A stretch of DNA of 33,890 nt. It comes from Leptolyngbyaceae cyanobacterium M33_DOE_097 (lineage in GTDB: Bacteria; Cyanobacteriota; Cyanobacteriia; Leptolyngbyales; Leptolyngbyaceae). The stretch is from positions 1 through 33,890 of the forward strand of contig DVDV01000340.1 of the NCBI GenBank assembly GCA_015296075.1, read 5' to 3'. This document shows positions 1 to 6,202 of this stretch, piece by piece. The position numbers were made by a program, and so were the translations under genes. The notes below the pieces were generated by a model that saw only the letters and a program-made list of their open reading frames with translations, did no database searches and was not told the DNA's origin. Numbering within the stretch: the first letter of the stretch is position 1; the number at the start of each line of letters is the position of its first letter.

Positions 1-95
1 GAAACATTTGTACTGAAGTCAGAGCCTCTAAAGGCTTGTGCGCTCAATTTTATGAACGGCAGAATGGGTATTCCAGCCATTGATAGCTGTTCAAA

Positions 96-362
96 ATGAA
101 TATTTTTGTGAGAATTATTCTCATACTGAGAATTGCTGAGCGGGTGCAGCATGTTGTGCAGAGTGCCTTTAACGGTAGACGCATCGTGATTTTTTCCGGG
201 GGGCCAGCCCAAACAGACGATGAGGCGTTATTTGATGAGATTCGCGCCATTCAAGCAGGGGGCGGGTTTGGCTCCATCATTGGGCGTAACTCATTCCAGC
301 GACCTAAGGAGAAGGCGATCGCGTTGTTGCAGACCATCATGGGGATTTACAAACCAGGATGA
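96..362 (+). pseudogene. C-terminal remnant of a class I fructose-bisphosphate aldolase
   Basis: The last 65 or so codons resemble the C-terminus of DhnA/FbaB-type class I fructose-bisphosphate aldolases: a GRRIVIFSGG phosphate-binding strand, then an AGGGFGSIIGRNSFQRP segment and a final helix ending IMGIYKPG. The family is normally about 300 to 350 residues, and the catalytic lysine region is absent. Similarity begins only near codon 14. An in-frame TAG at 84-86 blocks upstream extension, and none of the three forward frames of bases 1-95 gives recognisable aldolase sequence. It is therefore most likely a decayed or truncated copy and not a working enzyme. The 3' half is well preserved, so the decay may be recent. 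A frameshifted gene whose upstream part lies left of the window is the alternative. Confidence 0.6.
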
Positions 363-439
363 TAGCTGAGAGAAGATAAGCAAGAGCCAACTCTTTTTTC
401 TATCTCACGTGTTGATCGAGTCGTTATTGGAACACCAAC

Positions 440-1147
440 ATGATTGATCTCTACTACTGGCCGACGCCAAACGGTCATAAGATTACGATTTTTTTAGAAG
501 AAGCCGAGTTAGAGTATCAAATCATTCCGGTCGATATTAGTGCCGGAGAGCAGTTTAAACCCGACTTTCTCAAGATTTCGCCCAATAACCGCATGCCTGC
601 GATCGTCGATCGCGCTCCGGCGGATGGGGGTGAGCCAATCTCAGTTTTTGAGTCAGGAGCCATTTTGTTGTACCTGGCAGAGAAAACGGGTAAGTTTTTG
701 CCGCCTGATGTGCGATCGCGCAAGCTTGTAACGGAATGGTTGTTTTGGCAAATGGGTGGCTTAGGGCCGATGGCAGGACAAAACCACCATTTTGCCCAGT
801 ATGCACCCGAAAAAATTCCTTACGCGATTGATCGCTACGTCAAAGAGACAAATCGGCTGTATGGAGTTCTCGATCGCCAGTTGCAGGGTCGAGACTACCT
901 GGCAGGTGACTATTCCATTGCGGATATGGCCTCTTACCCGTGGATTGTGCCTCACGAGCGGCAACACCAAAACCTGAATGATTTTCCCAACCTCAAGCGC
1001 TGGTTTGAGACGATGCAAGCCCGTCCGGCGGTGGTACGCGCCTACGAAAAGGGCCAACCCTGGTCAAGTCGCCCAACGGTGAATGAAGCCAGTCGAAAGA
1101 TTTTGTTTGGTCAAACGGCGGCAACCACGGGCGATCGCTCGGCTTGA
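440..1147 (+). CDS. yfcG: Nu-class glutathione S-transferase / disulfide-bond oxidoreductase (YfcG-like)
   Basis: This 235-residue protein closely follows E. coli YfcG across its length. It starts MIDLYYWPTPNGHKI and contains the ISPNNRMPAIVD segment, the glutathione-binding FESGAILLYLAEKTG stretch and the WLFWQMGGLGPMAGQNHHF motif of the C-terminal helical domain. Thr9 and Asn11, which contact glutathione or glutathione disulfide in YfcG, are present, and there is no N-terminal active-site cysteine, as usual in this class. Characterised members act in the cytoplasm as disulfide reductases using glutathione rather than as classical transferases. The C-terminus is about 20 residues longer than YfcG and ends in a low-complexity tail. 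It stands alone between the aldolase remnant and a convergent regulator, with its own terminator downstream. Confidence 0.92.
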   Translation: MIDLYYWPTPNGHKITIFLEEAELEYQIIPVDISAGEQFKPDFLKISPNNRMPAIVDRAPADGGEPISVFESGAILLYLAEKTGKFLPPDVRSRKLVTEWLFWQMGGLGPMAGQNHHFAQYAPEKIPYAIDRYVKETNRLYGVLDRQLQGRDYLAGDYSIADMASYPWIVPHERQHQNLNDFPNLKRWFETMQARPAVVRAYEKGQPWSSRPTVNEASRKILFGQTAATTGDRSA

Positions 1148-1166
1148 CCGGGTCGCTAAAATAACC

Positions 1167-1202
1167 AAATCCCCAGTTTCATAAAGAAGCCGGGGATTTT
1201 TT
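1167..1202 (+). terminator. Intrinsic terminator of the glutathione transferase gene
   Basis: A perfect 8-bp stem, AAATCCCC at 1167-1174 with GGGGATTT at 1192-1199, has a 17-nt loop and runs into a T tract (1197-1202). It begins 20 bases after the stop codon. The A-rich left flank could give weak termination for the convergent regulator as well. Confidence 0.8.
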
Positions 1203-1249
1203 AGCACCAACAACGTTTCTTAAACGGAAAGGTGTTGAAAGTCAGTTCG

Positions 1250-1888
1250 TCAGGCCCACTCTTCTTCAAAATCCAAGACCGACCGACGCTTGGCATGAAT
1301 ATTTTTCATGTGCTTCTTGACGGTATTGAGCGTGATGTAGAGCTTGTCAGCAATTTGGCGGTAGGTATGGTTTGCCTGAAATAGCAGCCACACCTCTAAC
1401 TCACGCGCGGTGAGATTGCATTTACGCGCTTCACATAAAGCTCGTTCACGCAAGGATTGCTTCACCTCTAAGAAAAGCAACACCACGTAGGGGTGATCGC
1501 CAGGAGCCACTAACCAACGCGCTTGTACCCGTAAGGCTAAAGCGGTAGATGCTGCAAACTTGAACTCAATTTGCCAGTTATGTTCTGGAAAAATGGCTCG
1601 GCTTTCAATCAGGGCTTGAGCAACACACCAAACTTCTTCAGGGATGCGTTCTGACTGGGCAGAGACGGTTTTGATTTGGTTAAAGATACGTTGCGCACCT
1701 AAGTCAATATCAACAACTTCTCTTGTTTCTGTTAAAACAACCATCCCTAAAATGCCTTCTTCTGCCATGAGAATTGACTGTAACTCATGCTGGTGTTCGG
1801 CTGACAAAATACAAGAAGAATTCGATGTAGGGGCGATTGGTTGATGTTTAAAGGAGCTATTGTCTGTTCCAGAGGCTTGGAAAGGCAT
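1250..1888 (-). CDS. LuxR-type helix-turn-helix transcriptional regulator
   Basis: This is a 212-residue protein with a GerE/LuxR DNA-binding domain at about residues 158-202: LTARELEVWLLF, then a turn, then YITLNTVKKHMKNIHAKRR, which is the usual recognition helix. The first 150 residues do not look like a phosphorylatable receiver domain; no DD/D/K pattern is apparent. A region around residues 35-145 with VVLTETREVVDID and PYVVLLFLEV strands could be a PAS-like sensor fold, but that is inference. The start ATG (1886-1888) has a GGAG ribosome site, read as CTCC at 1897-1900 on the plus strand. It is divergent from the 175-aa gene across a 672-bp spacer, so it may control that gene, itself or both. 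The ligand is unknown. The protein ends in an acidic tail, DFEEEWA. Confidence 0.85.
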   Translation of the reverse strand: MPFQASGTDNSSFKHQPIAPTSNSSCILSAEHQHELQSILMAEEGILGMVVLTETREVVDIDLGAQRIFNQIKTVSAQSERIPEEVWCVAQALIESRAIFPEHNWQIEFKFAASTALALRVQARWLVAPGDHPYVVLLFLEVKQSLRERALCEARKCNLTARELEVWLLFQANHTYRQIADKLYITLNTVKKHMKNIHAKRRSVLDFEEEWA

Positions 1889-2192
1889 ATAAGATTCTCC
1901 AAAGCATATTTCACTGAGTTGAGTACCAAAGGCAAAGGTGACTCATGCAACAGTGTTCAGATCACAAAATCAACCGCACAGTTTGATAATTAAATGGAAG
2001 CAGCCTTTGCATGTAGGTGTCTTCAGAACCCTCAAAAACCATTCCGGAAGAATTCACCCAAAAGGTTGACTGAGAAGTGCAACTTGGGCATTGGCTGTTT
2101 TAATTGATACACCTTTGCATTAAACGTCGCTGAGAAAGCTCTAGTTCATCACACTCATGCTATTTGAATATAGCGATTTTGGCTGTCAAATG

Positions 2193-2222
2193 TAATTCAG
2201 CAATGTTCAGCATAATTCAGCT
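2193..2222. repeat. Three TTCAGC repeats at exact 10-bp spacing
   Basis: TTCAGC occurs at 2196-2201, 2206-2211 and 2216-2221. Each is preceded by TAA or ATG, so the repeat unit is a decamer. The spacing is close to one helical turn, placing the three copies on the same face of the DNA, as in a cooperative protein-binding site. The site lies in the divergent spacer, about 310 bp from the regulator start and 340 bp from the rightward gene. Confidence 0.5.
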
Positions 2223-2348
2223 TTTCGTTATATAGAAAGTTCGACTTGCTAGTAAAAAAGGATTACTGCTTAGAAGAAGAAAATCACCTAATTGTGTGAC
2301 GACTCAATCAAAAAAATGATTATTTTGTTAGATCTAATTAAATAGAAT

Positions 2349-2368
2349 TAAGTCAAAATAAGTCAAAA
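2349..2368. repeat. Tandem decamer TAAGTCAAAA x2
   Basis: Two identical abutting copies of TAAGTCAAAA lie at 2349-2358 and 2359-2368, about 195 bp upstream of the 175-aa gene. They have the same 10-bp period as the TTCAGC set. They could be an activator site or a chance product of AT-rich sequence. Confidence 0.35.
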
Positions 2369-2416
2369 CCAGTAATAGATGGAACTGAAAAGATTGTTAG
2401 ATTAGCTAATAGGAAT

Positions 2417-2435
2417 AGTACCCAGGCTGGGTACT
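2417..2435. promoter_or_regulatory. 19-bp perfect palindrome, candidate operator
   Basis: The left arm AGTACCCAG (2417-2425) and right arm CTGGGTACT (2427-2435) are exact reverse complements around one central G. It lies 126 bp upstream of the 175-aa gene start. Its length and symmetry suit a dimeric LuxR-family or other HTH regulator. No T tract follows directly, and a one-base spacer makes a terminator hairpin unlikely. Binding by the divergent regulator is inferred from position only. Confidence 0.45.
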
Positions 2436-2560
2436 GCCAGAAACTTTTTTCGCGAGCATCATAGTAAACATAGCGAGCGAGACGAATCAATCAGAAATAT
2501 GATTGCACTTCAAATCTAACTCGCTGCCATTTAAGACAATGAACACGAGGATTATTTACT

Positions 2561-3088
2561 ATGTCTCCCGCAATTCCTGTTTCTGGACCACAAGCTTCTA
2601 CTCACCAAGGTGGTAGCGAACTGTACAGCAAAAACATCATTGGTCCAGCCTGGTTTACCATGTCTGACTTTCGAGTTGAAGGTTCAGCTGGTGATCCATT
2701 GCCCCCTGAGCAGGTCGGTCCGAATCAGTCGAAATACATTGTTGCCTCTAACGAGAGCGTAACCGCTAGCGTAAAACTAACCTTCAATAAGTCTCCTTTA
2801 ACTGCTTTGTTGATGTGTTTAGGTATCAAACTGAAAGTGAATTTCCACTTTGAAGGGTTTGGTAACATCGCTACTGAAATCGACTTGACGACCGAAAAAA
2901 CTAGCGAGAAAGATGTCTACGAATACGATCTAAAACTTGATTTAGTTCCCGGTATCGCAGGCTTGACTGCTGGTTTGTATGAAGTGGCTGCCACGGCTGA
3001 AATTGGCCCTGGTAAGAACGAATGTGCTCAGCATGTCTTCGGTTATGGCTATATTCAAGAGTTCTTGCTCCAAGTGTATGCCGCTTAA
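2561..3088 (+). CDS. Unassigned 175-aa beta-rich protein
   Basis: I do not recognise a named family. The protein has no signal peptide and no clear membrane segment; an LTALLMCLGIKLKV stretch near residue 82 is hydrophobic but reads better as buried strands. Alternating strand patterns (SVTASVKLTF, KLKVNFHFEGF, YEYDLKLDLVP, LYEVAATAEI) suggest a beta-sandwich. Residues from about 32 to the end align by eye, without a computed score, with the C-terminal domain of the 311-aa protein encoded downstream: compare SVTASVKLTF with FELVATVEFS, TAGLYEVAATAEI with QAGAYRLHLSFTV, and the endings LLQVYAA and LLSVYQA. Glycine codons are mostly GGT, unlike many neighbours, which hints at high expression. 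It is divergent from a LuxR-type regulator. A structural or carbohydrate-interacting role is possible but unsupported. Confidence 0.7.
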   Translation: MSPAIPVSGPQASTHQGGSELYSKNIIGPAWFTMSDFRVEGSAGDPLPPEQVGPNQSKYIVASNESVTASVKLTFNKSPLTALLMCLGIKLKVNFHFEGFGNIATEIDLTTEKTSEKDVYEYDLKLDLVPGIAGLTAGLYEVAATAEIGPGKNECAQHVFGYGYIQEFLLQVYAA

Positions 3089-3104
3089 TCGAAGCTAAGT
3101 GATT

Positions 3105-3132
3105 CGCACCTTTCTTAAAGAAGGGAGGTGCG
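3105..3132 (+). terminator. Strong hairpin after the 175-aa gene
   Basis: Twelve bases (3105-3116, CGCACCTTTCTT) pair with AAGGGAGGTGCG (3121-3132) with two G-T wobbles and an AAAG loop. It starts 16 bases after the stop codon. The following sequence (ATCGCTCCATTTAATATT) is not a strong T tract, so it may act as an mRNA-stabilising 3' end rather than an efficient terminator. A HIP1 octamer (3130-3137) overlaps the right arm. Confidence 0.5.
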
Positions 3133-3316
3133 ATCGCTCCATTTAATATTAGCTATCCTGCTTAAAGTTGAATCGGGTGTCAGGATCAAGCTTCTACTTA
3201 AAAGTATTGTTCCTGCACCTCTTTTTAGGACTTTCTAATTGATTGCAACAAAAGAAAGCGGCTGAAAAGAGAACTCATCTTTTTCAAAATTAGTAGGAAA
3301 TGCTGCCGCACAAAAC

Positions 3317-3343
3317 AAACTGGTAGGTTTTATCTGCCAGTTT
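3317..3343 (+). terminator. Hairpin with T tract, terminator or attenuator before the HhH gene
   Basis: AAACTGGTAG (3317-3326) pairs with CTGCCAGTTT (3334-3343) with one T-G wobble and a 7-nt loop, and runs into TTTTCT. It ends 48 bases before the 311-aa gene. It could be the true end of the 175-aa transcript or an attenuator controlling read-through into the next gene. Confidence 0.5.
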
Positions 3344-3391
3344 TCTACTTATTCAAAGGCACAACCTAGTAGCAATAACAGGAGAGAATGA

Positions 3392-4327
3392 ATGAACTCA
3401 AGTAAAGAACTGAGTCGAATTCGAGGAATTGGTACGGCGAAACAACGCTGGCTACAAGCAATTGGAATTACAACTATTCAAGCCTTAGCAACAACTCCAA
3501 CTGAGGCGATCGCACAACAGTTGGCAGAAAAAGGTTACAGTGCCTCGGCTGAAGAAATTGCTGCCTGGGTTGCCAAAGCGCAAGCATTACTAAGTGCCGT
3601 ATCGGTTCCTCCTGAGGTGGTTGAACCAGAGGTGGCACAGCAAAAGGCAGACAGTAAGAGCGATGGTTGGGCGGCGATCGCGTCCTTCAACGTAGAGTTT
3701 CAATCTCGCAAAGTGGCTGAAACGGTTGAACAACGGGTCATCATTCGCCACCACGAAACCAATACCACCGAGACGCTATCTGAACAAAATATTCATTACT
3801 TGCAACAAGGCTTGCTTGAGCGCGTGCAGATGAGCTTGATTGCCAGTAACCCTGCCGCGCAGGTGCCTCAACCTTTGACCGTGACTATCACGCAAGTTGA
3901 GTTAGTGCGATCGCGCTCTGCGGCAACCATGACCGCGACACCAGAGCATCGCTTATTTGCTGAACAAATTGTGGCTAACGAACCATTTGAATTGGTGGCA
4001 ACGGTTGAGTTTTCTGATTTACCTGCTGAAGGACTCAATCGACCGCTGATTTGTCAGTTAACCGCTCAAGCCCGCCATCTCTCAGGGGGTTCCACGATTG
4101 AGTTGGGCAGCGTTGTTAAGAGTCTGACTCTACATGATGCAATGAGCTATCGGTTCATGCTACCCGAAGCAAATCTACCTCAAGCGGGTGCCTATCGACT
4201 GCACTTATCGTTCACCGTACAAAATGCCCCTGCAACCGTGGCTTCTTTCAAGATTCCCCTTCTGTCGGTTTATCAAGCTTCTGAGCTAAGTTACTCAGCC
4301 AATGGAGCCTGCGCGATCGCGCTGTGA
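3392..4327 (+). CDS. 311-aa protein: N-terminal helix-hairpin-helix region plus C-terminal beta domain
   Basis: Residues 5-70 start LSRIRGIGTAKQRWLQAIGI and continue with a second helical pair (TTPTEAIAQQLAEKG, then AEEIAAWVAKAQALL). This resembles the helix-hairpin-helix domains found in DUF4332-like proteins. A linker of about 35 residues follows. The region from about 95 to 150 (IASFNVEFQSRKVAETVEQRV and following) is mixed alpha/beta. Residues from about 165 to 300 form a strand-rich domain resembling the 175-aa protein upstream, with matching FELVATVEF, QAGAYRLHLSF and LLSVYQA elements. There is no signal peptide. A GGAG ribosome site at 3381-3384 supports the ATG at 3392. The HhH suggests nucleic-acid or protein binding. 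The pairing of a lone beta domain and an HhH-beta fusion suggests partners that co-assemble, which is inference. Confidence 0.75.
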   Translation: MNSSKELSRIRGIGTAKQRWLQAIGITTIQALATTPTEAIAQQLAEKGYSASAEEIAAWVAKAQALLSAVSVPPEVVEPEVAQQKADSKSDGWAAIASFNVEFQSRKVAETVEQRVIIRHHETNTTETLSEQNIHYLQQGLLERVQMSLIASNPAAQVPQPLTVTITQVELVRSRSAATMTATPEHRLFAEQIVANEPFELVATVEFSDLPAEGLNRPLICQLTAQARHLSGGSTIELGSVVKSLTLHDAMSYRFMLPEANLPQAGAYRLHLSFTVQNAPATVASFKIPLLSVYQASELSYSANGACAIAL

Positions 4328-4413
4328 GTAGAGGGTATCGCTATAAGAATTGATTTATCTATGAGTGCAATGTCTTTACGCTTATACGAAGACAGCCGCA
4401 CACACAGTCAAAA

Positions 4414-4451
4414 CATCCTTGCAAAGAAGCTTAAAAGCTTTGACAAGGATG
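4414..4451. terminator. Long hairpin between convergent genes
   Basis: CATCCTTG (4414-4421) pairs exactly with CAAGGATG (4444-4451). Inside it, AAGCTT at 4427-4432 can pair with AAGCTT at 4435-4440. On the minus strand the stem is followed by TTTTG, so it could terminate the 106-aa gene; on the plus strand no T tract follows. It lies 86 bp beyond the plus-strand stop and 132 bp beyond the minus-strand stop. The rest of the 256-bp gap shows nothing else. Confidence 0.45.
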
Positions 4452-4583
4452 GTTGAGAAAATGCTTTAGCCGTTCAAATAAAGCTGAGAGAATTAACGTT
4501 TTACAGAACATAGAAAAAGATCAATGTACTGAGACAGACATCTTTCAAATTAAAAACTGGTTCGGATTTTTGTTGTCTGAAAA

Positions 4584-4904
4584 TTAGTCTGACAACAAAT
4601 CATTCAACTTTTGAATCATTGGATCAGTCGCATTCATCATGATTTGGCGATAGGTCATCAGTACCTCGGTCGCCATCTCGTTTGAGATTGTCTCAATTTC
4701 ATCCTGCGATCGCGCGTTGGAAAAACGTTGCAGATAATAACTAGAGCCAAACAGAGAATTGGTTAAATCCTTTAGCAGTGGCTCATCCACTGGCATACAC
4801 ATCTCTGTTACATCTACATCTGCCAGCATTTGCTGTTTGACCTTGCAGCGGATGATCGCTCGCATTGGCAGAGAAGGCATTGGTTTCATAATTCGATGGC
4901 TCAC
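4584..4904 (-). CDS. Unassigned methionine-rich 106-aa protein
   Basis: No family is recognised. The frame opens with GTG (4902-4904); ATG codons at residues 6 and 9 are alternative starts, and no ribosome site decides between them. The protein is notably Met-rich (MKPMPSLPM, EMCMP, MATEVLMTYRQIMM). It is mostly helical from residue 40 onward (EPLLKDLTNSLF, DEIETISNEMATEVLMTYRQIM). It has no signal peptide or membrane segment. It is convergent with the HhH/beta gene and separated from it by a hairpin. It contains one HIP1 site and reads without interruption, so a real gene is likely, but its role is unknown. Confidence 0.55.
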   Translation of the reverse strand: MSHRIMKPMPSLPMRAIIRCKVKQQMLADVDVTEMCMPVDEPLLKDLTNSLFGSSYYLQRFSNARSQDEIETISNEMATEVLMTYRQIMMNATDPMIQKLNDLLSD

Positions 4905-5225
4905 ATCAGAATGCCAAGAGTATACCCCAGGGCAGATACTTTATCTCTCCGTCTTTTGTAAGGAGGTGGCAGAGCTAAATGGCAGAAGGCGATCGCTGCT
5001 GCATCTCATGTCTGTCTCTCGATTTGCAGATCCATTTTGGTTGAGTTCTACATTCTCTTTTAGCTGTCTAGAAAATCCTTGTCTTTCCGTCGTCTTTCTT
5101 CCCGATTCCGTATTTTTCTCGCCTCCTATCTCCAACCAATAACTTAATAAAACCTAAAGCTTCTGGCAGACCAGAAGGCCAACATTAATGGCTACGATAA
5201 GGATGTTGCAAGAGACTTTAAAGCG
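4905..5225. other. Divergent spacer with pyrimidine tract and hairpin
   Basis: These 321 bases separate the Met-rich gene and the CxxC protein gene. From about 5050 to 5132 the plus strand is strongly pyrimidine-rich. A perfect 7-bp hairpin, CTTCTGG at 5160-5166 with CCAGAAG at 5171-5177 and a CAGA loop, lies in the likely leader of the rightward gene. No confident promoter is seen. Confidence 0.4.
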
Positions 5226-5648
5226 ATGGCATCTGAACAAATGGTTCGGCAATATCTTGCCTATTGGTTTCAGTTAGGCAAAGGTGTTGTAGTGAATGGC
5301 GGGCAAAAAGTACTCTTGCCTAAGCCAGTATTTCAGGGCAACCATTACAGCTCGGCTTTTGAGCAGTGCTGGCAGCAGGTTCAACCTGACCAAACTATAG
5401 ATGCTTATTTAGAAGGCACCAGTCAAACGATCGCTGAGCTGCTTTCGCCAGCGTGGGATATTGTCTCCTGTGCTCGTTGCACGATGCCCATTCCCATGAG
5501 AAACATTGGTGCTGAGAATTTAGAATGTCCCTGCTTTGACGTTGATGGTTGGCCTAACACTGAGTTGCCTCAGCCTCGCTCAGCCGTAAACAGTGCCGAT
5601 GTGTTGAGCGGCATTCGAACCAGGCTTAATCAAGCTAGAAACAACTAG
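5226..5648 (+). CDS. Conserved-looking 140-aa protein with CxxC...CxC cysteine motif
   Basis: No named family is recognised, though the style is of a cyanobacterial conserved hypothetical. Residues 1-75 are mixed helical with an LGKGVVVNGGQKVLLPKPVF stretch. Cys82 and Cys85 (SCARCTMP) and Cys101 and Cys103 (ECPCFD) form a CxxC-x15-CxC pattern that could bind zinc or an iron-sulfur cluster. It is followed by a conserved-looking DGWPNTELPQPR. The protein is soluble and has no signal peptide. It is convergent with cobU: the two stop codons overlap within the single tetranucleotide CTAG at 5645-5648. Confidence 0.7.
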   Translation: MASEQMVRQYLAYWFQLGKGVVVNGGQKVLLPKPVFQGNHYSSAFEQCWQQVQPDQTIDAYLEGTSQTIAELLSPAWDIVSCARCTMPIPMRNIGAENLECPCFDVDGWPNTELPQPRSAVNSADVLSGIRTRLNQARNN

Positions 5649-6202
5649 CTGTCAGGCGTTTGATCGATCGGCACACCGAGATAGCTCAGATCAAGCGCAT
5701 AACCTGCAATGACTAGGTAAACGGGCTTCGAGATCGCGGCGATTTGACGGGTCAATCTACCAAGGCGATCGCGAAATTGCCGTCCTAAAGGGTAAGCTGG
5801 CACAACTCCCCAGCCTGTCTCTTCGGCAACAATGATGATCGAGCAGGGGGCTTGCTGCAGGTTTGCTAATAACTCTTGGGTAATTGCCTGCCAGTCGCGA
5901 TCGTCCTGAGCTAAATGATTGGCAAGCCAGGTGCCGAGCGAGTCAATCAATAAACACTCAGAGGATGTTGCTGAGCGGATTATGGGGACTAATTCGAGGG
6001 GGGCGGCGATCGTCTCCCAGGTGGCTGGTCGGCGCTGACGGTGCTGCTCAATCCGAGCTTGCCACTCTGGGTCATCTGCCGATACGTCTGCTGTTGCCAC
6101 ATAAACAACCGATTGCCCTGATTCACTGGCTAGCTTTTCTGCCCATTCACTTTTACCTGAGCGACTTGCGCCTGTTACCAGCGTGAGTGATGTCTCATTC
6201 AT
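5645..6202 (-). CDS. cobU: Bifunctional adenosylcobinamide kinase / adenosylcobinamide-phosphate guanylyltransferase
   Basis: This 185-residue protein has the CobU pattern throughout. The P-loop GASRSGKS lies at residues 11-18, then YVATAD, then RIEQHRQRRPATWET with His54 aligning to the guanylylated histidine of Salmonella CobU. LLIDSLGTWLAN supplies the Walker B region, and VAEETGWGVVPAYPLGRQFRD the typical (E/N)E-G-G-VP motif. CobU phosphorylates adenosylcobinamide and transfers GMP to give AdoCbi-GDP before lower-ligand attachment, in the cytoplasm. The length is normal. No other cobalamin gene is adjacent, and no B12 riboswitch was recognised in the 177-bp upstream gap. Confidence 0.93.
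   Translation of the reverse strand: MNETSLTLVTGASRSGKSEWAEKLASESGQSVVYVATADVSADDPEWQARIEQHRQRRPATWETIAAPLELVPIIRSATSSECLLIDSLGTWLANHLAQDDRDWQAITQELLANLQQAPCSIIIVAEETGWGVVPAYPLGRQFRDRLGRLTRQIAAISKPVYLVIAGYALDLSYLGVPIDQTPDS

Larger units (their letters stand above)
1889..2560. promoter_or_regulatory. Long AT-rich divergent regulatory spacer
   Basis: These 672 bases separate the divergent LuxR-type regulator and the 175-aa gene. No convincing reading frame is seen and no HIP1 octamer occurs. The spacer is clearly more AT-rich than the flanking genes. It holds three phased TTCAGC repeats, a tandem TAAGTCAAAA decamer and a 19-bp palindrome, listed separately. A CATAGT hexamer just upstream of 2470 could be a -10 element for the rightward gene, but no good -35 accompanies it. 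A small RNA cannot be excluded. Confidence 0.55.
3089..3391. other. Intergenic spacer between the two related beta-domain genes
   Basis: These 303 bases hold the two hairpins listed separately and otherwise AT-rich sequence with no convincing reading frame. With two potential termination structures, the downstream gene may have its own promoter, but no clear -35/-10 pair is visible. Confidence 0.5.

Noticed and set aside
2193-2368. Short repeats considered as a CRISPR remnant
   Set aside because: Repeat units are only 6-10 bases, with no 28-37-base repeats, unique spacers or cas genes.
4979-5044. A 21-codon frame starting ATGGCAGAAGGC behind an AGGAGG at 4961-4966
   Set aside because: The ribosome-site spacing is 12 bases, longer than usual, the product has no recognisable feature, and the region is a divergent spacer. 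Chance is likely.
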